A DNA stretch of 64,000 bases from Streptomyces fodineus (GCF_001735805.1 NZ_CP017248.1:5146001-5210000); one strand, 5' to 3'; positions 7,972-17,977 are shown, counted from the first letter of the stretch. Notes: generated by a model not told the origin, from the letters alone. Program-made: numbers and translations.

Positions 7972-8126
7972 GTCAGGGTCGAACCGCCGGCGGCAGCCAC
8001 CGTTGATCGCCGCGCGGTCAGGGTCGAACCGCCGGCGACAGCCACCGCTGATCGCCTCGCTGTCAGGGTCGGACCGCTAGCCACAGTCACAGTTGATCGC
8101 CGCGCCGTCAGGGTCGTACCCGCAGA
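7972..8126. repeat. 45-bp tandem repeat, about 3.4 copies
   Basis: Copies begin at 7972, 8017, 8062 and 8107, an exact 45-bp period, each opening with GTCAGGGTCG. Copies one to three are about 80-90 percent alike by eye, and the fourth fades after roughly 20 bases. The array fills most of the 335-bp gap between the thiolase-like gene and the sigma factor. Because 45 is a multiple of three, every frame through it is repetitive, but no start or ribosome site makes it look coding. Confidence 0.8.
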
Positions 8127-8250
8127 CGGGGTGGAGCGGCCGTCCACCTTCAGGAGGTGCAGTCAGCCCCACCCCTACAACCTGAGGGGGACTCCGCTTC
8201 GGGACCTGCGGCCGATCCGCCCGAGGGGGGCCCGCTCCTAGCGTGGAGCC

Positions 8251-8844
8251 ATGACCACACCCGTCTGCACCCGCGCCTCGGCCGCCGCCGCACCAAGGCG
8301 GCAGACCCTCCCCCACCCCCGGCTCCGGCAGAGCGGGGAGGCCGCCACATACCCGTCGTTCGCGTCGTATGTGCGGGCCCGCCAGCCGGTCCTGCTGCGC
8401 ACCGCGCGCTCGCTGACCGCGAACCCGAGCGACGCCGAGGACCTGCTGCAGACCGCGCTCGCCAAGACGTACGTGGCCTGGGAGCGGATCGAGGACCAGC
8501 GGGCGCTGGACGGATATGTGCGCCGGGCGCTGCTGAACACCCGGACCTCGCAGTGGCGCAAGCGCAGGGTGGACGAGTTCAGCTGCGACGAGCTGCCCGA
8601 GCCGGAGCCCGTGCCCGGCGACGACGACCCGGCCGAGCGGCAGGCGCTGCACGACGCGATGTGGCGGGCGGTCCTCAAGCTTCCGGCGCGGCAGCGGGCG
8701 ATGGTCGTCCTGCGCTACTACGAGGACCTCAGCGAGGCCCAGACCGCCGAGGTGCTCGGGGTGTCGGTGGGCACGGTGAAGTCCGCGGTGTCGCGTGCGC
8801 TGGCCAAGCTGCGTGAGGATCCCGAGCTGGACCGGATCCGCTAG
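8251..8844 (+). CDS. SigE-family (ECF-like) RNA polymerase sigma factor
   Basis: The 197-residue protein has region 2 (YVRARQPVLLRTARSLTANP followed by DAEDLLQTALAKTYVAWERI) and region 4 (LPARQRAMVVLRYYEDLSEA with the helix-turn-helix TAEVLGVSVGTVKSAVSRAL). This matches the Streptomyces SigE-family subgroup. It has an Ala/Pro-rich N-terminal extension of about 30 residues. No anti-sigma gene is adjacent. It is followed by an acyl-CoA ligase on the same strand, but a 190-bp gap with its own palindrome argues for separate control. Confidence 0.88.
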   Translation: MTTPVCTRASAAAAPRRQTLPHPRLRQSGEAATYPSFASYVRARQPVLLRTARSLTANPSDAEDLLQTALAKTYVAWERIEDQRALDGYVRRALLNTRTSQWRKRRVDEFSCDELPEPEPVPGDDDPAERQALHDAMWRAVLKLPARQRAMVVLRYYEDLSEAQTAEVLGVSVGTVKSAVSRALAKLREDPELDRIR

Positions 8845-8956
8845 CCGGGGTTTCCTCCCCGCTTCTCTCGGGCGGTTTTGCGCCGACTTCCCCGTCCGCC
8901 GGCTCTCCTCGCCGATTTTCCTTCCGATTTCCTTCCGGGTGACTCACCCCCTAGTG

Positions 8957-8974
8957 ACATACCGCGCGGTATGT
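8957..8974 (+). promoter_or_regulatory. 18-bp palindrome upstream of the acyl-CoA ligase
   Basis: ACATACCGCGCGGTATGT is a perfect 9+9 palindrome ending 59 bp before the ligase start. Its size and symmetry fit a TetR-family operator, as is common for fatty-acid and acyl-CoA genes in actinobacteria. No TetR gene is adjacent, so the regulator would be encoded elsewhere. Confidence 0.55.
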
Positions 8975-9033
8975 GAGCAGAATCAGCGCTACCTCTACCC
9001 ACCGCGTAGGCCATGCCGCCCCGGGAGGACTCC

Positions 9034-10692
<1,659 letters not shown>

Positions 10693-10707
10693 CGCCACCG
10701 GACGACC

Positions 10708-10739
10708 GAACAGCCCCGGGCGCGTGCCCGGGGCTGTTC
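10708..10739. terminator. Bidirectional terminator between convergent genes
   Basis: A 14-bp perfect stem (10708-10721 with 10726-10739) and a 4-nt loop sit in the 58-bp gap between the ligase stop and the stop of the PAS-kinase-like gene on the other strand. Confidence 0.85.
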
Positions 10740-10750
10740 CGTTCGTCGTG

Positions 10751-13700
10751 CTAGTTCGTGCCGATGCCGGCCAGCAGGTCCACGATCCGGCTCTGCACCT
10801 CGGCGCTCGTGGAGCGCTCCGCGAGGAACAGGACCGTCTCGCCCGAGGCCAGCCGGGGCAGGTCGGCCGGGTCGACGGCGGCGGTGTAGACGACCAGCGG
10901 GGTGCGGTTGAGCTGCCCGTTCGCGCGCAGCCAGTCGATGATCCCGGTGAAGCCGGTCTGCCGCCGCTGCACCTGCATCAGGTCCATCACCACGAGGTTC
11001 GGCCGGAACTGCCCCGCCAGCGTCACCGCGTCGTTGTCGTTCGCGGCCCGCGCCACCTGCATGCCGCGCCGCTCCAGCGTCGAGGTCAGCGCCAGCGCGA
11101 TCTCCGCGTGCTCCTCGATCAGCAGTACCCGCGGCGGATGCTGCTCGCTGTCGCGCGGCGCCAGCGCCTTCAGCAGGACGGCGGGATCGGCGCCGTACGC
11201 CGCCTCGCGCGTCGCCTGCCCGAGCCCGGCCGTGACCAGCACCGGCACCTCGGCGGCCACGGCGGCCTGGCGCAGCGACTGCAGGGCCGTACGCGTGATC
11301 GGCCCGGTCAGCGGGTCCACGAACAGCGCGGCCGGGAACGCCGCGATCTGCGCGTCGACCTCCTCACGGGAGTGCACGATCACCGGCCGGTAGCCGCGGT
11401 CGCTCAGCGCCTGCTGGGTCGTCGCGTCCGGCGCCGGCCACACCAGCAGCCGGCGCGGGTTGTCCAGCGGCTCCGGCGGCAGCTCGTCGTCGAGCGGCTG
11501 CGGCAGCGGCGGGTCCGCTACCTCCACGGCACCGCCGGGACCGTCCAGCGGCTCGGGCCCCTCGGCGGCGTCGGCGTCCGGCGCGCCTATGGCGTACGAG
11601 CGTCCGGCGCCCTCGGTGCCCGGGGCGAGCCGGGACTGCCCGGCGAGCGACGGCTGCGCCGGCGCCGCCTGTTCCGGCTGCTGCTCGGGGCGCTGGGCCG
11701 GGTCGGGCGGCGTGCCCAGCTTGCGTCGGCGGCCGGAACCGCCCGGCGCGTGCGGCGGCGGGGTCGCCGTCGGCTGCTGCACCTGCGCGGCCTGCCGCGA
11801 GAACGGCACGCCCTGACCGAGCGTGCGGACGCTGATCGCCCGCCCCTGTGTCGAGTTCGGGTCGGCCCCGGCACCCTCGGCGGGCAACGGCTGCGCGGCC
11901 CGCGGCGGCTGGACGGCGGCCGGTGTGCCCGCGGCCGGTGTGCCGGTCCGCGGTACGGCAGTGCCCGCGCCGGGGGTGTCGTCGGCGCCGGGCCACTGCT
12001 GGGGGACGCCGGGCGGCTGGACGGCGGCCGGCGCCGGTCCGGCACCGGCCTCGGCGGGCAGCGGCTGGGCGCTCGGGGTACCGCCGGGCGGGGTCGCGGG
12101 CGACGCCGGGACCGGCTGTCCGGGGGCCGCCGGTACGGGCCGCCCGGCGGTGTCGTGCGTCGGCGCGGCGGGGTGCGGTACGGCAGGCTGCGGACCGGGC
12201 GCGGCGGCACCGGCCGGGGCACCGGGCGTCGGCTGGCCCGCCGCCGGCGCGGGACCGGCCTGGACGGGGATGCCCTGCCCGGCCGTACCCTGCGCCGGAA
12301 TGCCGTGAACCGGCGTGCCCTGACCGGGAGTCGACGCCCCCACGGGCTGCGGGCCGGCCTGAGTCGGAGCGACCGGAACGCCCTGAGGGGGAGTCACCTG
12401 TCCCGGTACGGCCTGGCTCGTCACGGCCTGATTCGGTACGCCCTGATTTGGTGTGGCCTGGTGCGGTACGGCCGGTACGGGAGCCGGTGGTGCCGCGGGC
12501 GCCGGTACGGGAGCGAGCTGTCCCGGAGCGGCCTGTGCCGCGGGCGCCGGTGCCGGTGCCGGCTGAGCGGTGCCCGGTGCGACCGCGGGTGCGGCGCCCT
12601 TCGCCGGCGGCTGAGCGGCCCCGGCCGGCTGGGCGACGGCCCGGCGGCGCCGACCGGTCGGCGCACTGGTCGGATGCGGCTGCGGCGGGGTGTGGTCCGC
12701 GGCCTGGTCGAGCGGTACGGCGTCGTGGCGGCCGTCCGCACCGGGCGCCCCAGCGACGGCCGACGGCAGCTGAGCGGGCAACTGGACCGGCCCGGCGCCC
12801 TCCCCCGCGACCTGCGGCTGCCCCTCGGCGGCACCCGGAACGGCACCCGTACCCGGACCGGCCGGCACAGCGCGCGCGCTCGCCGAGTCCGCGGACCCGG
12901 GTGAGCGGTCGGCCTCGGCCGGCGGCAGGGCGAAGACCGTACGCGCACCGGCCGCCTCCTGGGCCGCGGCACGCTCCGCCGCGGCGGCCAGCGCACGCCG
13001 GCGCCGACCCGTCGGCTGGCCGCCCTCGGCCGGAACGGCCTCCGCGCCCGGTACGGCCTGCGCACCCGGCGCCGGCTCGCTGCCCGCGGCGGACAGGGCG
13101 GGCAGGGCGGGCGGCAGGGCGGCCTGCGGGGCGGCGGCCGGCGCGGGCACGCCCTGGGGCGGAACGGCGGAGCCGAGCCCCGTACCGGAGGCGGCGGTCC
13201 CCGCGGCATGCTCGGCCGCGGTCACCACCGCACCCTCGCTGACAGCCTGGCCCACGCCGTTGCCGTCACCGGCGGCGTTCTCGGCGGGCCGGCCACGGCG
13301 GCGCCCGGTACCGCCGGACGCGGTTTCCGCGCTCTCGGCCGGGACCGCGCCGGTCTCCTCGGCGGGCGCGCCCGCACGCCTGCGGCGCCGCCCGGTCGGC
13401 GCGGGCGCCCCGGCCTCACCGGCCGGGCCGGTGCCGGCCCCGTCACTGTCCAGGAAGGCGTCGGTGGAGGAACGCCGGGCCCGCCGCCGTCCGCCACCCG
13501 TGGCCTGTTCGGCGCCACCGCCCCCGGCCACGGCCACCTCAGCGGTGCCGGAGACCGGATCGCCGGCCCCGGAGAACCGACCGCCCGGATCCGGCACGGC
13601 CGGAAGCTCGGCGATGGACGCGCGCCCCGCGACCGCCCCGGCGCCACCCCCGAGCGGCACCTCCAGCACGTACGCGCTGCCGCTCATGCCCGGCACCTCG

Positions 13701-15301
13701 TGCGTCTGCAGCACGCCGCCGTGGGCCCGTACGATCCCGCGCACGATCGGCTCGTGCACCGGGTCGCCGCCGGGATACGGCCCGCGCACCTCGATCCGCA
13801 CGACCTCGCCGCGCTGGGCGGCGGCGACCACCACCGTGTTGTCCAGATAACCGCCCGCGGAGACGGGCGAGTTGCCGGTCGCGTCGACCCCGGCGACATC
13901 CGCCACCAGATGGGCGAGCGCGGTGGCGAGCCGCTGCGGGTCGACCTCGGCCTCGATGGGCGGCGCGTGCACGGCGAACTGCACCCGCCCGGGACCGATC
14001 AGCTCGACGGCCCCGTCCACACCGGCGGCGACGACGGCGTCCAGCATCACCTTCGTACGGGTGATGTCCTCGGCGCCCGTGTCCAGCCGCTGGTAGCCGA
14101 GGACGTTCTCGATGAGGGTGGTGATCCGCGAGTACCCGGCCGACAGGTGGTGGAGCACCTGGTTGGCCTCGGGCCACAGCTGACCCGCGTCGTCCGCCGC
14201 CAGCGCGGACAGCTCGCGCCGCAGCTGGTCCAGGGGCCCGCGCAGCGACTGCCCGAGCAGGATCAGCAGCTGCTCGTGCCGCCCGGTGAGGGCCTCGTAC
14301 CGGTCCTTCTCCCGCTCGGCGAGCGCGGCGTAGCGCTCCTCGCCGGCCGCGAGTTCCTCCGCGTGCTTCTCGCGCAGTTCCTCGAGCTCGGTGACGTGCT
14401 GCTGGCGCAGCGCGGTCAGGTCGGAGGCGTGCTCCTCGGAGAGCCGCTCCAGCTCCTTCGCGTGCGCCTTCTCCAGCGCGGCCTTCTGCTCGGTCAGGGA
14501 GTCGAGCGGCCGCCGGTCGGTGAAGGTCATCACGGCACCGACGAGCTGGTCCCCGTCGCGCACGGGCGCGGTGGTCAGGTCGACGGCCACCTGCTCGTTG
14601 CCCTTGGACCACAGCACCTGCCCGCGCACCCGGTGCTTGCGTCCGGAGCGCAGGGTGTCGGCGAGCGGCGACTCCTCGTACGGGAACGGGGTGCCGTCGG
14701 CGCGCGAGTGCAGCACGAGGCCGTGCAGCTCCTTGCCGCCGAGCTCCCCGGCCCGGTAACCCAGTATCTGGGCGGCGGCCGGATTGACGAGCACGATCCG
14801 CCCGTCGGTGTCGGTGCCGACGACACCTTCCGCCGCGGCCCGCAGAATCATCTCGGTCTGCCGCTGCGAGCGGGCCAGCTCCGCCTCGGTGTCGACGGTC
14901 CCGGAAAGATCCCGGACGACGAGCATGAGCAGCTCGTCACCCGTGTATCCGTAACCGTCGTACGCCTGCTGCCCGTTCTCCAGGTTCGCGCTGGTGACCT
15001 CGACCGGGAACTCGCTCCCGTCGGTCCGCCGCGCGATCATCCGCGTGGGCTTGGTCCGCCCCGCCGGATCCATGTGATCGGGCCGCCGCATGGAGCCGGG
15101 GATGAGCCTGGAGTCGAACTGGGGCAGCAGATCGAGAAGCCCCCGCCCCACAAGAGCCGTGCCGGGCGCCTCGAAGGCCTCCAACGCGATGGTGTTCGCG
15201 TTGACGACGGTTCCGTTGGCGTTGACCAGGACCAACGCGTCCGGCAGCGCGTCGAGTATGGCTGCGAGGCGAGCAGCGCCTCGGGATGGCCTGCTGCTCA
15301 C
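10751..15301 (-). CDS. Giant PAS hybrid sensor with degenerate kinase core and receiver domain
   Basis: The protein has 1516 residues. Two PAS domains (about 10-135 and 145-265) are followed by a coiled coil rich in KAHAKELERLSEEHASDLTA-type heptads (270-345). A histidine-kinase-like core follows (345-560), then a very long Ala/Pro/Gly-rich linker (575-1290), a degenerate receiver-like segment and a C-terminal receiver with D1440 in RPNLVVMDLM. At the phosphoacceptor site the sequence is GQSLRGPLDQL, with Gln351 where His is expected. The ATP lid lacks the usual Asn and DxGxG residues. The linker holds about six basic GRRR(R) motifs. It is probably a signalling scaffold rather than an active kinase. 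No partner gene is adjacent. Confidence 0.85.
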   Translation of the reverse strand: MSSRPSRGAARLAAILDALPDALVLVNANGTVVNANTIALEAFEAPGTALVGRGLLDLLPQFDSRLIPGSMRRPDHMDPAGRTKPTRMIARRTDGSEFPVEVTSANLENGQQAYDGYGYTGDELLMLVVRDLSGTVDTEAELARSQRQTEMILRAAAEGVVGTDTDGRIVLVNPAAAQILGYRAGELGGKELHGLVLHSRADGTPFPYEESPLADTLRSGRKHRVRGQVLWSKGNEQVAVDLTTAPVRDGDQLVGAVMTFTDRRPLDSLTEQKAALEKAHAKELERLSEEHASDLTALRQQHVTELEELREKHAEELAAGEERYAALAEREKDRYEALTGRHEQLLILLGQSLRGPLDQLRRELSALAADDAGQLWPEANQVLHHLSAGYSRITTLIENVLGYQRLDTGAEDITRTKVMLDAVVAAGVDGAVELIGPGRVQFAVHAPPIEAEVDPQRLATALAHLVADVAGVDATGNSPVSAGGYLDNTVVVAAAQRGEVVRIEVRGPYPGGDPVHEPIVRGIVRAHGGVLQTHEVPGMSGSAYVLEVPLGGGAGAVAGRASIAELPAVPDPGGRFSGAGDPVSGTAEVAVAGGGGAEQATGGGRRRARRSSTDAFLDSDGAGTGPAGEAGAPAPTGRRRRRAGAPAEETGAVPAESAETASGGTGRRRGRPAENAAGDGNGVGQAVSEGAVVTAAEHAAGTAASGTGLGSAVPPQGVPAPAAAPQAALPPALPALSAAGSEPAPGAQAVPGAEAVPAEGGQPTGRRRRALAAAAERAAAQEAAGARTVFALPPAEADRSPGSADSASARAVPAGPGTGAVPGAAEGQPQVAGEGAGPVQLPAQLPSAVAGAPGADGRHDAVPLDQAADHTPPQPHPTSAPTGRRRRAVAQPAGAAQPPAKGAAPAVAPGTAQPAPAPAPAAQAAPGQLAPVPAPAAPPAPVPAVPHQATPNQGVPNQAVTSQAVPGQVTPPQGVPVAPTQAGPQPVGASTPGQGTPVHGIPAQGTAGQGIPVQAGPAPAAGQPTPGAPAGAAAPGPQPAVPHPAAPTHDTAGRPVPAAPGQPVPASPATPPGGTPSAQPLPAEAGAGPAPAAVQPPGVPQQWPGADDTPGAGTAVPRTGTPAAGTPAAVQPPRAAQPLPAEGAGADPNSTQGRAISVRTLGQGVPFSRQAAQVQQPTATPPPHAPGGSGRRRKLGTPPDPAQRPEQQPEQAAPAQPSLAGQSRLAPGTEGAGRSYAIGAPDADAAEGPEPLDGPGGAVEVADPPLPQPLDDELPPEPLDNPRRLLVWPAPDATTQQALSDRGYRPVIVHSREEVDAQIAAFPAALFVDPLTGPITRTALQSLRQAAVAAEVPVLVTAGLGQATREAAYGADPAVLLKALAPRDSEQHPPRVLLIEEHAEIALALTSTLERRGMQVARAANDNDAVTLAGQFRPNLVVMDLMQVQRRQTGFTGIIDWLRANGQLNRTPLVVYTAAVDPADLPRLASGETVLFLAERSTSAEVQSRIVDLLAGIGTN

Positions 15302-15572
15302 GAGACGCTTCCTCCCTGTTACCGCACCTTGCCGACCGCTCGGGCCATCTTGCCAACCGGCCCGCGACGTGTCACGCGAGGGAGTCTAAGGGCACACGTT
15401 GCGCTCGCGACGCCGGATGAGAGGGAGGTCCCACGACGAAGTGACATCGAACCGGCGACCACTCGCTGACCTCGGCCTCCGGCTTCGCGAGACCTTCGCG
15501 GGACCTTTACCCGACCGGTGATTTCGCCAAGAAAGACCCATGAAAGTCCCTACGTCACCTGGACCGGGCGGT

Positions 15573-16160
15573 CTACGTCACCGAGTCACCGAGTCCCACC
15601 GTGGGCAGCAGCGGCACCATCCGGTCCCACCGCCCGATCGCGCATCCGTCGCTGCGGTCGTACACGGCATCGACCGCCCGCCCGGCCCAGCTGCCGGTCA
15701 CCCGGGCGGTGGCCGGTCCGCCGTAGAGCATGGTGCAGGTGCCGCCGGGCGCCTCCGGAGCGAACAGGTCCCGCCCCCACCGCGTCCGCTCGTCCAGCAC
15801 CCGGCAGGCGTCCGCCGCGTCCGGGTGACTCCCGCCGGCCGGGTGACAGAACACCTCGAACGTCCCGTCCCGCCCGGCCCCGGCATGCCGCACGACGACG
15901 GTCAGATGATCACCGCCCTGATCCTCGGGCCGCACGGGCGGAGGCGCGGTGGGCGCGGCGGGTACGGCGGGCGCGGCGACGGCGGGTACGGCGGTGAGGG
16001 CGGGCAGGGTGGCCAGGGCGGTCAGGGCGGCCGATACGGCGGCGAGAACGGGCGGAATGCCGGCCCGCCCCGGACCCCGCCGAAGGACTGGGCGCCGCCG
16101 GAGGACTGGGCGCCGCCGGAGGACTGGGCGCCCCGGACCTCGCTGAAGAAGAAAATCCAT
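15573..16160 (-). CDS. SSI-family (subtilisin inhibitor-like) secreted protein
   Basis: The C-terminal 115 residues follow the Streptomyces subtilisin inhibitor pattern: HPDAADACRVLDE, then GTCTMLYGGPATARVTGSW, then DGCAIGRWDRMVPLLP, with four cysteines placed as in SSI. The hydrophobic stretch IPPVLAAVSAALTALATLPA with AVAAPA looks like a signal sequence. It is preceded by an unusual basic 30-residue N-terminus made by an 18-bp repeat. The true start is uncertain: no ribosome site is clear for the ATG at 16160. It would act extracellularly on serine proteases. The usual P1 Met/Lys-Tyr reactive loop is altered, so inhibitory activity is not certain. Confidence 0.75.
   Translation of the reverse strand: MDFLLQRGPGRPVLRRRPVLRRRPVLRRGPGRAGIPPVLAAVSAALTALATLPALTAVPAVAAPAVPAAPTAPPPVRPEDQGGDHLTVVVRHAGAGRDGTFEVFCHPAGGSHPDAADACRVLDERTRWGRDLFAPEAPGGTCTMLYGGPATARVTGSWAGRAVDAVYDRSDGCAIGRWDRMVPLLPTVGLGDSVT
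16085..16133. repeat. 18-bp tandem repeat in the SSI-like N-terminus
   Basis: The unit GGACTGGGCGCCGCCGGA occurs at 16085 and 16103 and in part from 16121. In the SSI-like frame it encodes repeated Pro-Val-Leu-Arg-Arg-Arg units in front of the signal-peptide core. The repeat may simply be upstream non-coding DNA if translation starts later. Confidence 0.7.
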
Positions 16161-16331
16161 GCCCTGCCCAACGCCCCGGCGCCCCGGACGTTGCGTCCGC
16201 GCCTCGCCGGGCGGAAGCCCTTTGCCCTGCGACCCGACTGCCTAGTACCGTGGGGGGCGATTGGTGACAGGGCACTCGGCTGTGTCATCATCTGCACGCA
16301 CCACTCGCGCGCTCGCGTGAGCGGTTGTGCT

Positions 16332-16422
16332 GGAGGCGTCGCCTAGTCCGGTCTATGGCGCCGCACTGCTAATGCGGTTTGGGCCTTAAAGCCCATCGAG
16401 GGTTCAAATCCCTCCGCCTCCG
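16332..16422 (+). tRNA. tRNA-Ser(GCU)
   Basis: Acceptor arms GGAGGCG (16332-16338) and CGCCTCC (16415-16421) pair. The anticodon stem CCGCA/TGCGG holds anticodon GCT at 16368-16370. A long variable arm and a TTCAAAT T-loop are present. The length is 91 nt and CCA is not encoded. Confidence 0.97.
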
Positions 16423-16430
16423 CACCGATC

Positions 16431-16464
16431 CCGAAGCCCCGGTCCCTGAGGACCGGGGCTTCGG
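16431..16464 (+). terminator. Terminator after tRNA-Ser(GCU)
   Basis: A perfect 15-bp stem (16431-16445 with 16450-16464) with loop CTGA lies 8 bases after the tRNA. Confidence 0.85.
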
Positions 16465-16626
16465 CGTTCCCGCCCTCCGCCGCGCCCACGCCCCCTGTGG
16501 ACGTTTTCGCAGGTCACAAGGGGTGTGCCAATCGGATTTCACATGTCGGCGGCAGTCATGTAATGTTCTTCCTGTCGCCGCGAGCGGGCCGAAAGAGCCG
16601 GGAGCGGGGGCAAAACAAAAGAACAA

Positions 16627-16699
16627 GCACTCGTAGCTTAACGGATAGAGCATCTGACTACGGATCAGAAGGTTGCAGGTTCGAATCCTGCCGAGTGCG
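16627..16699 (+). tRNA. tRNA-Arg(ACG)
   Basis: Acceptor arms GCACTCG (16627-16633) and CGAGTGC (16692-16698) pair. The anticodon stem TCTGA/TCAGA holds anticodon ACG at 16660-16662, and the T-loop is TTCGAAT. The 73-nt gene is intact even though its 3' half serves as an integration site for the element that follows. Confidence 0.97.
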
Positions 16700-16701
16700 C
16701 A
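16658..16701 (+). other. attL-type direct repeat (tRNA-Arg 3' half)
   Basis: These 44 bases, from the anticodon loop through the 3' end of tRNA-Arg plus two bases, recur exactly at 22630-22673. This is the classic footprint of a tyrosine-recombinase insertion that rebuilds the tRNA. Confidence 0.85.
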
Positions 16702-16707
16702 ACAGTT

Positions 16708-16741
16708 CAGAGGCCCTGTGGAGTGATCCACAGGGCCTCTG
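16708..16741 (+). terminator. Terminator after tRNA-Arg(ACG)
   Basis: A perfect 15-bp stem (16708-16722 with 16727-16741) with a GTGA loop is followed by GCTTTTAGC. A sibling hairpin with the same loop follows the second repeat at 22681-22708. Confidence 0.8.
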
Positions 16742-16750
16742 GCTTTTAGC

Positions 16751-16773
16751 TTGACGGCAGTGTTTGACGGCAA
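16751..16773. repeat. Paired TTGACGGCA repeats (candidate integrase arm sites)
   Basis: TTGACGGCA at 16751 and TTGACGGCAA at 16764 are spaced 13 bp apart, immediately inside the left attachment repeat. A matching pair lies near the right repeat at 22524-22545. Such direct repeats near att cores are typical arm-type binding sites of tyrosine integrases. Their role here is inferred. Confidence 0.45.
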
Positions 16774-16801
16774 TCGCCTCAGAGGGCGGGAGCGGGACCG
16801 A

Positions 16802-17146
16802 TCAGACGGCTACGCGGGCACCGGCCGCGCCGTCGTCATCGTCCGGCCCGTTGCCGTCACCCCTCAGTGCATCCCCGACGCGATCGAACGCGGAGCGCTG
16901 GGAGTCGAGCCGTACGAAGGTGTAGATGTCCATGGTCACGCGGATGGAGCTGTGGCCCAGGACCTCCATGATCATCCGGGCGTCGGCGCCCTGTTCGTGG
17001 AGCAGGGACGCGCAGGTGTGGCGCAGGGGGGTCCCGTTCTTCGTGGTGAAGACGAGGCCCTGACCCGTCCCCTTCGAGCACGCAACCTGAACCGGTCCTT
17101 CGAGACGCTGTGCGCTCGCGCTGGAGTCCGTAAGGTCCGTTTCCAT
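16802..17146 (-). pseudogene. Tyrosine integrase remnant with displaced, inverted internal segment
   Basis: On the minus strand the frame reads GLVFTTKNGTP joined directly to LRHTCASLLHEQGADARMIM, then EVLGHSSIRVTMDIYTF. These are the C-terminal catalytic Arg, His and Tyr blocks of a phage-type integrase. The roughly 25 residues that should lie between GTP and LRHT are missing there. They are found on the opposite strand at about 17072-17146 as RARNLNRSFETLCARAGVRK followed by VRFH. The N-terminal half of the gene is absent. It cannot encode a working recombinase. Confidence 0.85.
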
Positions 17147-17232
17147 GGCGCAGCAGATAGCCGACCGGAAGGCGGCCGGTGCCAACTGGAAAACGTCCCT
17201 AGTGCCGTCCCTGGGTGTTAGCAGAGATTGGG

Positions 17233-17975
17233 ATGCCGAAGGAGAGGTTACGTGCTGCCATGGCGGCCGGCGGCTGGACGTACGCCGCCCTTGCGGCCAA
17301 GGTCGAAGTCGATCCCAAGTCCGTTGAACGATGGGTCAATCTGGGGCGTACGCCGCGCCGTGCCACGGCCATGCTGGCAGCGGAAATACTAGGAGAAGAC
17401 GTGCACGCTCTATGGCCCGCGCTCCGGCAGGCACGCCCTGCCCGCGCCGTCAGTCCGGAACTTGTGGCTCTCTACGACCAGCGGGCGGACATCCCCGTGT
17501 CCACCTTCGTGGACATGCTGACCCAGGCCCGCGAGCACATCGACGTGTTGGTGTACGCCGCCGTCTTCCTGCACGAGGCGTACCCGCGGCTCAACGAGCT
17601 TCTGAAGGAGCGAGCGGCCGAGGGCTGTGCAGTACGTATCGCACTAGGCGACGCAGACAGCTCAAACGTCCAACAGCGTGGCGAAGAGGAGAAGTTCGGT
17701 CACGGAATCCAGTCTCGTTGCCGCCTCGCACTGATGCACTATCGCCCCCTTGTCGGGGTACCTGGCATCGAGGTGCGGACCCACGCCACCACGCGTACAA
17801 CTCTATTTACCGGGCCGATGACCAGGCGCTGGTCAACGCTCATGTCTGGGGCGTTAACGCCTACGGTGCCCCTGTCTGGCACCTGCGCCGAAGTGAGGCA
17901 GGAGGGATGTTCGACACGTACGCTGACAGCTTTGCTGCAGTGTGGGCGACCGCGACGCCGGTCCGAGAAGGGTGA
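17233..17975 (+). pseudogene. XRE/DUF5919-type regulator with a one-base frameshift
   Basis: An N-terminal helix-turn-helix (GGWTYAALAAKVEVDPKSVE) leads into a DUF5919-like domain (VSTFVDMLTQAREHIDVLVY, then LNELLKERAAEGCAVRIALG). Around 17793 one base appears to be missing. The frame then shifts and the expected continuation (YNSIYRADDQALVNAHVWGV to the stop at 17975) runs in the next frame. A sequencing error is possible. The gene carries a TTA leucine codon at 17248-17250, so a restored copy would be bldA-dependent. It ends 2 bp before the NUDIX start, the usual pairing of this family. Confidence 0.75.
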
Positions 17976-17977
17976 TC

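Noticed and set aside
7959..8147. 62-codon minus frame made of 15-residue repeats across the 45-bp array
   Set aside because: No ribosome site and no homologous pattern. The apparent protein is just the repeat read in one frame.
10724..12904. 726-codon plus-strand frame opposite the PAS protein
   Set aside because: It is an Arg/Gly-rich shadow of the GC-rich linker.
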